A DNA stretch of 64,000 bases from Candidatus Methanoperedens sp. GTDB taxonomy: Archaea > Halobacteriota > Methanosarcinia > Methanosarcinales > Methanoperedenaceae. Location of the stretch: assembly GCA_027460525.1 (NCBI GenBank), contig JAPZAS010000015.1, forward strand, positions 180,777 to 244,776, given 5' to 3'. Of this stretch, positions 25,990 to 33,935 are shown piece by piece. The notes under the pieces are model-generated. The model saw nothing but the letters and a program-made list of their open reading frames with translations, ran no database searches and was not told where the DNA came from. Every line of letters begins with the position of its first letter. Position 1 is the first letter of the stretch. The position numbers were made by a program, and so were the translations under genes.

Positions 25990-27870
25990 ATCCAGATACG
26001 TGTACCTGTTCATGACGTTTTTATAATTATTCAGTATATCCTCCGCATCTGCTTTGGACAGTCTATTCTCACGAAGCGCCTGGTTCACATCATCTTCAAA
26101 TGCTTCAAGAAGATAACTATTGTTATATTTGACGTAACCCAGGACATCGCAGTTCCTGTCCCCGTTGACGATCTGTTTTATATGCCATTCCCCGCTGTCA
26201 TCCACTATGATATGCGCCTCGTTTGCTGCCCCGAATAGATTATGATAGTCGCCGATGGTATCCTGGTATGCGCCTATCATCAGGACAGATAAATAATAAG
26301 AGCCGTTGTTCAATTCATGGAGTTCAAGAATTTCCTTGACATCTTTTAAGTCCACGAATTTGTCGATCTCGCCGTCCGAGTCGCATGTTATGTCCACTAT
26401 GGTGCCGTATTCAGTGGGCTTCTCATTGGCCCTGCTCACAGGCACGATCGGGAACAACTGTTTTATAGCCCAGAAATCAGGAACTGACTGGAAAACTGAA
26501 AAATTGCCGATATATTTTTTAGATAACAGTTTATTCAGATCTTCGAAATCATCGGATTTATTGCCTGTTTCCTTGGCAAAAAGTACTGCCTTTTCGCACG
26601 TCTGCCAGAAAAGAATTTCTCCTTTTGACTTATCCTCAAGATCGAGTTCGCCGAGATTGAAGAGCGAAAGAAGTTCTTCACGATGCAGCAGAGCATCGTG
26701 ATAATACTCTTCATAGTTTTTAATGTTTATTTCCTTATATCCGTCGTAGAGTTCCTTTATTATATGGGGTTCATTTCCCCGCAGCTCAACCTGTTTATTG
26801 GTGTTGCCGTTCTTACTTCCTTTAACGTTGATGACCAGCACGGAGTGGTATGCGGAAATCGCTCGTCCGCTTTCTGATAAAATAACCGGGTGAGAAACAT
26901 TTTCCTCATCGCATACGTCTTTTAACGAGTAAACAACGTTGTTGGCATACTCCTGCATCGTATAATTGGCGCTTGCATCCGAGGACGTCTTGCTGCCGTC
27001 GTAATCCAGTCCAAGTCCTCCGCCAATGTTGAAGTATTTGATGTTTATGTGCTTTAATTTTATTTTTGCGTACACCCTTGCTGCTTCTTTTACAGCCTTC
27101 TGGATTCTTCGTATCTCTGTAATCTGGGAACCTATATGAAAATGAAGCATCTGCAGCTGCTCAAGCATACCATACTCTTCAATTGTCTTGATGCATTCCA
27201 GTATCTCTGTGGTTGTAAGACCGAACTTTGCTGATTCTCCTCCAGATTCCACCCATTTCCCGCTGCCTTTTGAGTAAAGTTTTGCCCTTATGCCGATGAG
27301 TGGCTTAACGCCCATCTGTTTTGAAATTTCAAGCAACCGTTTTGTCTCGTTGAATTCGTCAATGACTATAGCCATCTTGTTCCCCAGCTTGATGGCGTTC
27401 AGCGCCAGCCTCAGGTATTCATCATCCTTGAAACCGTTGCAGATTACAAGGGCATCTGGACTGAACTCAAATGATAGGGCAGCAAGCAGTTCCGCCTTTG
27501 TTCCCACTTCGAGACCCATGTTGTATTTCTTGCCTGATTTTACGATTTCCTCTATCACTTCCTTTCTCTGGTTCACCTTCATGGGGAACATACCCTGATA
27601 GCTGCCGTTGTATTTGTACTCTGAAATCGAATTGGAAAATGCCCCGTTCAATGCCTTTATCTGGGCTTCAAGGATTTGCGGGAACCTGAACAGTATAGGA
27701 AAATTTATTTTTTTGGATACAAGAGCATCCACGACATTTTTAAGGTCTATGACCTGTGCATCGTTTCTTGTTGGTTTGACAATCAGATTTCCATTTTTAT
27801 TGAAAGAAAAAAATCCGTTACCCCAGCGCTCGATACCGTAGAGTTCAATAGAATCTTCGACTTTCCACAT
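25984..27870 (-). CDS. speA: Biosynthetic arginine decarboxylase
   Basis: A 628-residue PLP enzyme of the SpeA (fold III) type, making agmatine for polyamine synthesis. The N-terminal barrel contains the PLP lysine motif YQGMFPMKVNQRKEV (about 89-103) and GLEVGTKAELLAAL. The central part contains the glycine-rich GGGLGLDYDGSKT and HFHIGSQITEIRRI, and the C-terminal part LFGAANEAHIIVDDSGE. Full-length with no disruption. SpeA-type enzymes occur in some archaea but are less usual than the pyruvoyl type, which suggests transfer at some time. Confidence 0.92.
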   Translation of the reverse strand: MWKVEDSIELYGIERWGNGFFSFNKNGNLIVKPTRNDAQVIDLKNVVDALVSKKINFPILFRFPQILEAQIKALNGAFSNSISEYKYNGSYQGMFPMKVNQRKEVIEEIVKSGKKYNMGLEVGTKAELLAALSFEFSPDALVICNGFKDDEYLRLALNAIKLGNKMAIVIDEFNETKRLLEISKQMGVKPLIGIRAKLYSKGSGKWVESGGESAKFGLTTTEILECIKTIEEYGMLEQLQMLHFHIGSQITEIRRIQKAVKEAARVYAKIKLKHINIKYFNIGGGLGLDYDGSKTSSDASANYTMQEYANNVVYSLKDVCDEENVSHPVILSESGRAISAYHSVLVINVKGSKNGNTNKQVELRGNEPHIIKELYDGYKEINIKNYEEYYHDALLHREELLSLFNLGELDLEDKSKGEILFWQTCEKAVLFAKETGNKSDDFEDLNKLLSKKYIGNFSVFQSVPDFWAIKQLFPIVPVSRANEKPTEYGTIVDITCDSDGEIDKFVDLKDVKEILELHELNNGSYYLSVLMIGAYQDTIGDYHNLFGAANEAHIIVDDSGEWHIKQIVNGDRNCDVLGYVKYNNSYLLEAFEDDVNQALRENRLSKADAEDILNNYKNVMNRYTYLDL

Positions 27871-28249
27871 TTAAGTAAATTTCACGACCTTTGTACCAAT
27901 AAATCCCATGAAAGAATACCTGATTGGGTTTAAAGGTTTCTATCGAACATAATCGCAAGAAAATCAACACGGTTTTCAAGCATGAAGAATCATGGAATCC
28001 GCCATTAATATTATTAACTCCTCAATACAATAATATCTAAAAACTAACTATTATTTTTGTGGTTGTTTACCGATAGTGATTATATTTTTCGATATCTCAA
28101 AAATACTCTATTTTAGATACACTTTTCTAAGGGTATCTAATATTTTAAAAATAATTAGATATTAATAAGGCATTTTTCGGAAGGATCGCAGATAAAACTC
28201 TAACTCCATGCAGCTTAAAGTTAAATAGATTGTACTTCAAGTATAGATC
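27871..28249. other. AT-rich intergenic region at the left edge of the mobile element
   Basis: No gene is supported here. The region is strongly AT-rich. It contains the 14-bp sequence at 28022-28035 that is repeated at the other end of the element. Runs such as tattttaaaaataatta and atatttttcgatatc look like promoter DNA for the speA and coiled-coil genes on either side. Confidence 0.5.
28022..28035. repeat. Candidate attachment core, left copy
   Basis: tcaatacaataata is found again, base for base, at 39318-39331. The two copies bracket all mobile-element genes, and the right copy is 60 bases from the start of a tyrosine recombinase gene. A 14-bp match in AT-rich DNA could arise by chance, so the assignment is tentative. 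Confidence 0.45.
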
Positions 28250-28534
28250 ATGCCTGCTGAAAAGATACCTGGCTGGATAGAACGGATGCTGCTCCCCACT
28301 CTCAATGAGATTAAAGGGGAGCTAAAAGCTATCAATGCCCGGATAGATTCAACGAATGAACGGATAGACAGCCTGAGAAATGAAATGAACTCTAAATTTA
28401 CAGGCATGGATTATAGATTTGAAGCTATTAATACCCGGCTCGATTCCATAGAAAAGCGGTTCCCAGTTATAGAAGAGATAACAGCTCTCAAGCTAAAAAT
28501 CACAGATATTGAGAAAAGGCTTGCATTGGCATAA
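28250..28534 (+). CDS. Small coiled-coil protein
   Basis: The 94-residue protein is almost entirely coiled coil, with heptads such as INARIDSTNERIDSLRNEMN and FEAINTRLDSIEKRF. It starts MPAEKIPGWIERMLLPTLNEI. Similar proteins are frequent in Methanosarcinales genomes and near mobile elements. No enzymatic motif is present. Confidence 0.65.
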   Translation: MPAEKIPGWIERMLLPTLNEIKGELKAINARIDSTNERIDSLRNEMNSKFTGMDYRFEAINTRLDSIEKRFPVIEEITALKLKITDIEKRLALA

Positions 28535-28685
28535 CTTCTTATCATCTTTTTATAAAGTCAAGCCTCCAGGATGCGATATAGTGTGTTTTCTTTATCATGC
28601 CTTTGTGTTTATACCTGCCTGTTTTCTATAAATAGGCTTTAATGATAGCGATTTTAAAAGAGTGTATTTTTTTTTTGGGGGTTAA

Positions 28686-28732
28686 TTCTGTCCAGGTCCT
28701 GATCCAAGGCCTGAGCTGCAGCAAGGACAGAA
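28686..28732. repeat. Palindromic unit A (47 bp)
   Basis: Begins TTCTGTCC and ends GGACAGAA. The interior holds aggtc/ggcct pairing and the palindrome gctgcagc. First of three units packed between the coiled-coil gene and the 3' end of the first integrase. Confidence 0.85.
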
Positions 28733-28744
28733 TAATACTTATGT

Positions 28745-28801
28745 TTCTGTCTTTAGATATCCGTGATATCACCGGAGATCTCTGGCGCCACTCGGACAGA
28801 A
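28745..28801. repeat. Palindromic unit B (57 bp)
   Basis: Ends match the family (TTCTGTCT at the left, one base off; GGACAGAA at the right), but it is 10 bases longer than the usual unit. Interior palindromes include gatatc, gtgatatcac, agatct and tggcgcca. Confidence 0.8.
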
Positions 28802-28815
28802 ATCATATACTGTGT

Positions 28816-28862
28816 TTCTGTCCTTCTGGAGAAGATCTCTGGAATCCAGGACCCGGACAGAA
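28816..28862. repeat. Palindromic unit C (47 bp)
   Basis: Begins TTCTGTCC and ends GGACAGAA three bases before the stop codon of the integrase gene. The interior contains agatct and ctggaatccag, an interrupted palindrome. Confidence 0.85.
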
Positions 28863-28865
28863 TCA

Positions 28866-30233
28866 TTATTTCTGCGGTTGAATCTCATTAAAGAAATCAT
28901 TCACTAATTCGGGATGACTTTGAATTATATAATCAAGAAGCTGTTTATTCCTATCGATTTCGGGCTTCTTAACCTCGATATTTTTATTGATCTCAAATTT
29001 GTTGAGGATTATACCAAGTGTCTCAATTCCCTTTGGGGTTATGGAATATTTGCCGGCTTCGTCTCTGGATAACCGCCCTGCTTTGACCTGACGTGCCGCG
29101 GTATTTCTTACTGCATCGTAGGGTTTTTTAATTTGCCTGGTAATTTGAATAGGAGTCATACCACCGGAGGTCTCTTTCAATATTGAAAGTACTCCGATGG
29201 TAGTCTCTCCGAATGTGGCCGTGGATTCTTCAAAAAGCCTTATTCTTGTTATGAATGAAAGGGTGTTTATCTTCTGCGGCAGGGCATCGCGTACATGAAG
29301 CGTTACAGTACCCTCTATAAGTGAAGGCATACAGTCATTATAGGCTTCCCTGATCTCGCTCATGTCTAAATGGTCGTAAATGTCTATAGTTTGATTCCGG
29401 CTATCGCCCCTGAGCTCTTGGATGAACTCTCGCGGCATTCCGGCTTTTCGTAGATGGGTAGTAAACCAATGTCTGAATGCGTGTGGAGTGAGTTTTCGGT
29501 TTAAGGGACCATGCGGATCATGCAGGCCAACCTTCTGCCCATAAAACGCAACAATATCATTGGGAGTGGTTTTTTTCATCCGTTTTCCGTATGGTGAAAT
29601 CAATAGAGCCGGGCATTTGGCTCTCGGTTCTCTCCATTTAAGATATACTTTCAGGACCTCAGCGGTCTCATCGTCAAATAGTATTAACCGGTTTGTGCGC
29701 TTTGCTTTCGCTTTTAAAACAATCTCTTTTTTGATGGGGGCTATAATATCATGTATATCTATTGAGAGCAATTCACCGCGCCTTACCCCTGTTTTTGCCA
29801 GAAGCAATAATATAAGTTTATGCTGTATGGGCATGTCCTGGTTGATCAGCTGCTTCATCTGGGCTATACTTATCAACTGCCGGGAGTTCTCGCCGTTGTA
29901 CTGCCTTTTATTTTTCATCAAATAACGTTTCCTAAAGGGCAGTACCGGGTTGCTGGTCATATTGCCGGAATAGATGAGAAAATCATAGTAGGTTGAGATC
30001 GCCGCGAAGTAAGCGTTTATCGTCTGACTGCATACACCTTTTAAATTGACAGTGCCCCGGATGTAGTCCATTTTTTTGAGGTAATCGAGGAAATCACGGA
30101 GGATATTAGTATCAACTTTTAGAGGGTCGCGAACACGACTGAGGAAGACTTTTAAATTACATGAATACGTTTGTATCGTGTGTCGTGTTAAGCCTCGCGA
30201 TTCACAGTCTTTTATGAAATCGTTTAGGTTCAT
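28866..30233 (-). CDS. Tyrosine recombinase/integrase with C-terminal winged helix
   Basis: The start chosen is ATG 30233 (MNLNDFIKDCESRGLTRHT), giving 455 residues, because GGAG lies upstream; the frame continues to 30476, but that extension is low-quality coding and covers a palindromic unit. The N-terminal part is a SAM-like core-binding domain. The catalytic domain shows Arg in TGVRRGELLS, Lys in KAKAKRTNR, HAFRHWFTTHL (H-x-x-R) and the nucleophile Tyr in TIDIYDHLD; the usual second His is Asp in RGDSRNQ. A C-terminal winged helix follows (LSILKETSGGMTPIQITRQI). It is the recombinase nearest the palindromic units, with A-C at its 3' end and D before its start. Confidence 0.88.
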   Translation of the reverse strand: MNLNDFIKDCESRGLTRHTIQTYSCNLKVFLSRVRDPLKVDTNILRDFLDYLKKMDYIRGTVNLKGVCSQTINAYFAAISTYYDFLIYSGNMTSNPVLPFRKRYLMKNKRQYNGENSRQLISIAQMKQLINQDMPIQHKLILLLLAKTGVRRGELLSIDIHDIIAPIKKEIVLKAKAKRTNRLILFDDETAEVLKVYLKWREPRAKCPALLISPYGKRMKKTTPNDIVAFYGQKVGLHDPHGPLNRKLTPHAFRHWFTTHLRKAGMPREFIQELRGDSRNQTIDIYDHLDMSEIREAYNDCMPSLIEGTVTLHVRDALPQKINTLSFITRIRLFEESTATFGETTIGVLSILKETSGGMTPIQITRQIKKPYDAVRNTAARQVKAGRLSRDEAGKYSITPKGIETLGIILNKFEINKNIEVKKPEIDRNKQLLDYIIQSHPELVNDFFNEIQPQK

Positions 30234-30248
30234 TTGATTTCTCCATAA

Positions 30249-30295
30249 TTCTGTCCGGGTCCCAGCTCCTGCAGATCTTGCCAGGCAGGACAGAA
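30249..30295. repeat. Palindromic unit D (47 bp)
   Basis: Begins TTCTGTCC and ends GGACAGAA, 16 bases upstream of the integrase start codon and within its likely leader or promoter. Interior palindromes are ctgcag and agatct. Confidence 0.85.
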
Positions 30296-30469
30296 TCGAA
30301 TAGGAATTGAAGAGCAGCCCGCGAGAACATTTTACTATTTGCAGGAATCCACCCCACGGGCTGCTTCTGGCCTCTTCGGAGGGTCTTTGCCTATGCGGGT
30401 ATGGGTTTTGCCACCTTACCCGCGCAATCAAATACACAACGTCAAAGTATTTAAAAATTGTGGTACTTT

Positions 30470-30519
30470 TTCCCACAGAGATAAGTTATAATATATAGAA
30501 TATACATTATAGTGGGATA
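30470..30519 (+). promoter_or_regulatory. TATA-like promoter of the AbrB-like gene
   Basis: ttataatatata (about 30486-30497) sits 25-35 bases before the ATG at 30520. The gene is divergent from the integrase, so this intergenic region serves both directions. Confidence 0.45.
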
Positions 30520-30663
30520 ATGACAAAAGGCACAATTAAATTTTCAGACGAGAAAAAAAGGAGAATAGTCTTGCCTGTGGAGATCTGCGCGGTTGAGGAC
30601 CTGCATTCCGGGGATTATATTGAAATAGACGTGAAAAAAATTGTAAAGCCTGATAAAAAGTGA
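30520..30663 (+). CDS. AbrB/SpoVT-like DNA-binding protein (47 aa)
   Basis: The short frame encodes MTKGTIKFSDEKKRRIVLPV followed by EDLHSGDYIEIDV. This is the swapped-hairpin AbrB pattern (R-I-x-LP, then GD-x-IEI). It lies 9 bases before the next gene, with tgaggtga as that gene's ribosome-binding site. It is probably a small transcriptional regulator of the element. Confidence 0.7.
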   Translation: MTKGTIKFSDEKKRRIVLPVEICAVEDLHSGDYIEIDVKKIVKPDKK

Positions 30664-30672
30664 GGTGATAAA

Positions 30673-30903
30673 ATGCCGGAGATAAAAAAAGAAAAAGAGA
30701 TACCAAACTGGATGATATACGGAATAATGGCTTTTGTGTTGGCTATATTAACCGGATATAAAAACAACTTGGGTTTTGCCGGACTTCTGGGGGCATTTGT
30801 TGGAAGCTATTTTGTTATAGCTGCAATAGCCTTCATTTATAAAAAGATAAAATATGTAATAGCGTTAGCTTATAGAAAGATAAAACAGCACGGAGCAACC
30901 TGA
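30673..30903 (+). CDS. Small membrane protein (76 aa)
   Basis: Two hydrophobic helices (WMIYGIMAFVLAILTG and LGAFVGSYFVIAAIAFIY) flank a short glycine-rich loop, with charged ends. It is preceded by a strong AGGTGA ribosome-binding site and follows the AbrB-like gene closely. No known family. Small two-helix proteins are common in archaeal viruses and plasmids. Confidence 0.65.
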   Translation: MPEIKKEKEIPNWMIYGIMAFVLAILTGYKNNLGFAGLLGAFVGSYFVIAAIAFIYKKIKYVIALAYRKIKQHGAT

Positions 30904-30920
30904 TTTTATAGGCACGAACA

Positions 30921-30989
30921 CCTTAACCACCACGAGAACGTGGCTTATATCGCATCCTGATAGCTCGCATCCGTTACGGCAAGGTTAAG
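30921..30989. ncRNA. Candidate structured RNA, cloverleaf-like
   Basis: Outer arms ccttaacc (30921-30928) and ggttaag (30983-30989) pair over seven bases. Inside, ccacg-agaa-cgtgg (30930-30943) forms a perfect hairpin with a tetraloop, and ccg-tta-cgg forms a short one near 30971-30979. The layout is tRNA-sized (69 bases) but lacks conserved T-loop bases. Strand is not decided. Confidence 0.35.
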
Positions 30990-31132
30990 AATCTAATTTA
31001 GAGCGATTTTAAGGCGTTCTGGGGAATCTGGGGTATATTTGCCTTAAAGTCATAGAGATTGTCGAAGGGCGATATTCCAGAGGATGGCAGAATTCACTGG
31101 CGCCGCTTGGACAAGCAATAGGAATGTTTTGT

Positions 31133-31179
31133 TTCTGTCCTCCGGGAGATCCCCTCGAGGAGCTGGGACCTGGACAGAA
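31133..31179. repeat. Palindromic unit E (47 bp)
   Basis: Begins TTCTGTCC and ends GGACAGAA; the interior holds cctcgagg and ggagatcccc. In reverse orientation it shares the agctcc words of unit D. Confidence 0.85.
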
Positions 31180-31191
31180 TTATAATTGTTG

Positions 31192-31238
31192 TTCTGTCCT
31201 TGCTACAGGCAGCCAGGTTGATCAGGACCAGGACAGAA
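31192..31238. repeat. Palindromic unit F (47 bp)
   Basis: Begins TTCTGTCC and ends GGACAGAA, 12 bases after unit E. Its interior (ttgctacaggcagccagg, then ttgatcaggacc) is the reverse complement of the first part of unit G with one difference plus the flanking base. Confidence 0.85.
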
Positions 31239-31288
31239 AATAAAAAAGGGAAGGTAGGAATCATACCAATAGTCTAAAACAAAGCCCC

Positions 31289-32542
31289 TCATATCACATT
31301 TATGCAGTTTTTTTTCTTTTGTAATAAGCAATTTTGACATTCTGGAAGTAAATTATTGGTGTTTACTGTTTCCCTTAATTTAATGAAATCTTCTCCGTTC
31401 CATATTTCTTGAAAAGTCTGTTCACGAATGTCATTTATTGGTCTGGAGAAAAACAAACATGGCGCAGCATTAGCAAAATTAGTAAGATACAGACTTATCC
31501 AGGGATACCTGCAAATACCTTTTTCGGATGGTCGTCCAGGAACATCTATAAGTTTTTTATCTAAAATAGGTTCGTCATCACAAACAGCTTTCCTGTCTTG
31601 TTTTAGATCTTTAAAGAAGTTAGGCGGGATTGATTTAACGTTGGTTTTTACTCCATATAGTTTTTTGGATGCTTCCGTTAATACCGATTCTGTTTTTTCA
31701 GTATCAGTAGCAAATAATTTTTCAGTTTTACCATAAACTTTTTTGATTTCTATATCCACATCAAGTTCTTTTGCCACATCAATAAATCGCGATACCTCGT
31801 TTAAATTCTCCTTGATTACCACAATGGATATTGATAGCTTGATGTTACATGGATTAATTAGACTCATAGCAGATCGTAACGCATAAATATTTTCAATAAC
31901 TTTATAAAAATAATCTCCACCCATGACTTTTTTATAGGTTTCGCGTGTACCCGCATTTAAAGATATATTAATTGCACAATTATTATATTCAATTATTTTA
32001 TCTATCCAGTGGTCATTAAGTAAAGTTCCGTTTGTACACACATTTATATTGATTCCCGGATGCTTGGAAACAATATAATCCCATATTTCTTCAAAAGGGG
32101 GATTAAAAAGCGGTTCGCCTGCGCCAGATAAACCCACACGCCAAACAAAATCTAAAAAGTAAGACATTTTTTTAAAATCTTCTAAAGTTATATCACCTAA
32201 TTTTTCTCTAATTTCATGATAATAACAAAAAACACAATGTAAGTTACATTGGGTATCTACTGGAAATTGCACAAATATAGGAAATGATAATAGAGTGGTT
32301 TTTTTATAATACTGTTCCCACAAGTTCAATTTAAAGTTTAACTCTCGTGTAGTATAGATTAATGAGTAATTATCTAACTTTGGATATTGTAAGTTAAAAA
32401 GTTTTATCGTCGTTTCGCGTGCTTGTTTTTCTTCCGCGCTTGCATGAGTATCGAAATATTCTTCATACTGGTTTATTGCGTTTGCAAATGGGATATTCGC
32501 CGGATGATTATTAAGATAATGAACGCCTTCGATAAGTTTCAT
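31289..32542 (-). CDS. Radical SAM protein with SPASM/twitch-like C-terminus
   Basis: The 417-residue protein has the radical SAM cluster motif CNLHCVFC (Cys 99, 103 and 106), the glycine-rich GLSGAGEPL, and VCTNGTLL. A C-terminal cysteine set (ICRYPW, PCLFF, PECQNC and KKNC) suggests an auxiliary iron-sulfur cluster, as in SPASM or twitch domains. Enzymes of this group modify peptides, proteins or cell-surface molecules. A 50-codon gene ends 33 bases upstream on the same strand, and its first residues (MRFIEGI) resemble those of this protein (MKLIEGV). The SPASM-type C-terminus plus small adjacent gene makes peptide modification a fair hypothesis. Confidence 0.8.
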   Translation of the reverse strand: MKLIEGVHYLNNHPANIPFANAINQYEEYFDTHASAEEKQARETTIKLFNLQYPKLDNYSLIYTTRELNFKLNLWEQYYKKTTLLSFPIFVQFPVDTQCNLHCVFCYYHEIREKLGDITLEDFKKMSYFLDFVWRVGLSGAGEPLFNPPFEEIWDYIVSKHPGININVCTNGTLLNDHWIDKIIEYNNCAINISLNAGTRETYKKVMGGDYFYKVIENIYALRSAMSLINPCNIKLSISIVVIKENLNEVSRFIDVAKELDVDIEIKKVYGKTEKLFATDTEKTESVLTEASKKLYGVKTNVKSIPPNFFKDLKQDRKAVCDDEPILDKKLIDVPGRPSEKGICRYPWISLYLTNFANAAPCLFFSRPINDIREQTFQEIWNGEDFIKLRETVNTNNLLPECQNCLLQKKKNCINVI

Positions 32543-32575
32543 TGAAACATCACATCCGTTATTGTTGAATTATTT

Positions 32576-32728
32576 TTAAGAGTCGCTAAAGGCATAACTG
32601 GGTCCTGTTGCATTGTCTGGAGTCTTTGTAGGATTATCAGCAGGGGTAGATTCTCTTCTCTGTGTAATCCAATTCCTGAACATCACTGTGTACGTCAGCT
32701 CCAATTCAATACCTTCAATAAACCTCAT
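32576..32728 (-). CDS. 50-residue peptide gene upstream of the radical SAM gene
   Basis: The frame encodes MRFIEGIELELTYTVMFRNW, then ITQRRESTPADNPTKTPDN and ends ATGPSYAFSDS. The C-terminal half is polar and rich in Thr, Pro, Asp and Ser. There is no Shine-Dalgarno sequence; instead a TATA-like taaatata lies about 26 bases before the ATG, as for leaderless archaeal transcripts. It is 33 bases upstream of the radical SAM gene and in the same orientation. It could be a substrate peptide, a regulator, or a partial duplication of the enzyme's N-terminus. Confidence 0.5.
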   Translation of the reverse strand: MRFIEGIELELTYTVMFRNWITQRRESTPADNPTKTPDNATGPSYAFSDS

Positions 32729-32813
32729 TGAATAGATTATACACAATCTTTATATTTAATACTATCTAAGTATATATAAAAAGAAGTGTATATAATTAGT
32801 TTATCTTTTAACT

Positions 32814-32896
32814 TTCTGTCCGGGTCCTGATCAACCTGGCTGCCTGCAGCAAGGTCCATTGGCCAGCTCCCGGAGATCTTCTCCTGGAGGATAGAA
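32814..32896. repeat. Palindromic unit G (83 bp, composite)
   Basis: Begins TTCTGTCC and ends GGATAGAA (one base off the consensus). Its first half is an inverted copy of unit F, its second half resembles E/C (agctcccggagatcttctcc). It looks like two units fused with loss of the inner arms. Confidence 0.75.
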
Positions 32897-32968
32897 TTAA
32901 GACATACCACTCACCACCCCACACGCCACCATGGTCATGTTGTTTTTTTTTCTTTTTTTAAGGTATAA

Positions 32969-33484
32969 TTAAGTAAAATCAGACGAAGCCTCCGACGACG
33001 GCGCTCCGCCACTTTCAAAGATTTTTCGAATGGCGGCGTTCAATTTTATCCAGTTTTCATCTTCATCTTCGTTTATATTCTCGCCCAATATTGCTCCCAC
33101 AGCTGTACCTATAAATTCCTGGTGGACATATCTTGTATGTTCTGCTTGCCACTCTTTTTCTTTTATGGCGCGAAGCTCCCTAAAGTAACCCTGTGAAATG
33201 TTATAGAAAACACACCATTGACCGATGGAAATTTCAGGCACCACCTTATGCCGGGTGTAAACGCGCTCGGCACAATCGCGCTTTGATAGTTCCGATAAAA
33301 TTTTTTGATGACTTATTGAACTCCCATTACGATCCTCTTGATGTATTCGTTTCCAAGTTGTTTTATTGTATTCATCAAAAACCATTCGCATCTCACGCTC
33401 TTGCTTTTGGGTTATGTTGAGTTGATTAAACTTTGCTTGCATTTCTTCATGGAATTGTTTCTCATCCGGGTCTTGTTCTCTCAT
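32969..33484 (-). CDS. Hypothetical 171-residue protein of the element
   Basis: Start is supported by AGAGGT upstream of the ATG. The N-terminus is a long charged helix (EKQFHEEMQAKFNQLNITQK), and the central region has EISIGQWCVFYNISQGYFRE. It has no recognisable domain. It may be an accessory protein of the plasmid- or virus-like replication operon. Confidence 0.65.
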   Translation of the reverse strand: MREQDPDEKQFHEEMQAKFNQLNITQKQEREMRMVFDEYNKTTWKRIHQEDRNGSSISHQKILSELSKRDCAERVYTRHKVVPEISIGQWCVFYNISQGYFRELRAIKEKEWQAEHTRYVHQEFIGTAVGAILGENINEDEDENWIKLNAAIRKIFESGGAPSSEASSDFT

Positions 33485-33587
33485 ATTTTACCTCTTGTTA
33501 TTCATGGTGATTTTTTTTCTTTTTTAAGGATATAGTTAATTAAAATCTGTTGTTGTTAGTTGTTGTTGTGGCTATATAGTCGCTTTT

Positions 33588-33698
33588 TCAATCCTCTTTA
33601 CTGATATTGAATATACCATGCTCATTAAGACAAGAATTGACAACTTCGGGGTTGTACCTCGCCTGGTCTGTCCTTTGGTTGTATGCTGCCTCATTCAA
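33588..33698 (-). CDS. Candidate 36-residue peptide with TTG start
   Basis: TTG 33698 is preceded by GGAGGGTGA and overlaps the end of the 31-codon gene by 8 bases. The product begins MNEAAYNQRTDQARYNPEVV and ends GIFNISKED. The ribosome-binding site and continuing overlap pattern support it; there is no family match. Confidence 0.4.
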   Translation of the reverse strand: MNEAAYNQRTDQARYNPEVVNSCLNEHGIFNISKED

Positions 33699-33786
33699 TC
33701 ACCCTCCATAAAGCGAATAGCATCCCAACGATTAGAATAATTATGAATAATTGAAGTGCCTTGTCGCGGTTCCATCTTGGCTTCAT
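33691..33786 (-). CDS. Candidate 31-residue membrane peptide
   Basis: The frame MKPRWNRDKALQLFIIILIV continues GMLFALWRVIE. It has a positively charged start followed by one hydrophobic helix, and its ATG overlaps the previous stop as ATGA. It resembles small one-helix proteins of archaeal viruses. Confidence 0.45.
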   Translation of the reverse strand: MKPRWNRDKALQLFIIILIVGMLFALWRVIE

Positions 33787-33935
33787 AGTGGCGCTCCGGG
33801 CGCTCCGGGATGGCATTGGTTGTAATGCTTACAATTCGTTAGCCTGCATACGAATATCTTTTGATTCAGGATAAAACAAAACATGCGCTGCCGTGTCTGG
33901 ATTGCCTGCACCAACTCCGGGGATGGGCCCTTCAT
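33783..33935 (-). CDS. Candidate 50-residue cysteine-rich protein
   Basis: Starts in a 4-base ATGA overlap with the NrdD-like gene and ends in another ATGA overlap with the next gene. The product begins MKGPSPELVQAIQTRQR and has four cysteines in the stretch FVCRLTNCKHYNQCHPG and just before it, compatible with metal binding. No ribosome-binding site is needed if translation is coupled. Confidence 0.5.
   Translation of the reverse strand: MKGPSPELVQAIQTRQRMFCFILNQKIFVCRLTNCKHYNQCHPGAPGAPL

Noticed and set aside
28686..28862. CRISPR array
   Set aside because: Unit interiors vary, spacing between units is irregular, and there are no unique spacers of constant length or cas genes.
30234..30476. 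N-terminal extension of the first integrase
   Set aside because: It contains the palindromic unit D and low-quality coding; a ribosome-binding site supports ATG 30233.
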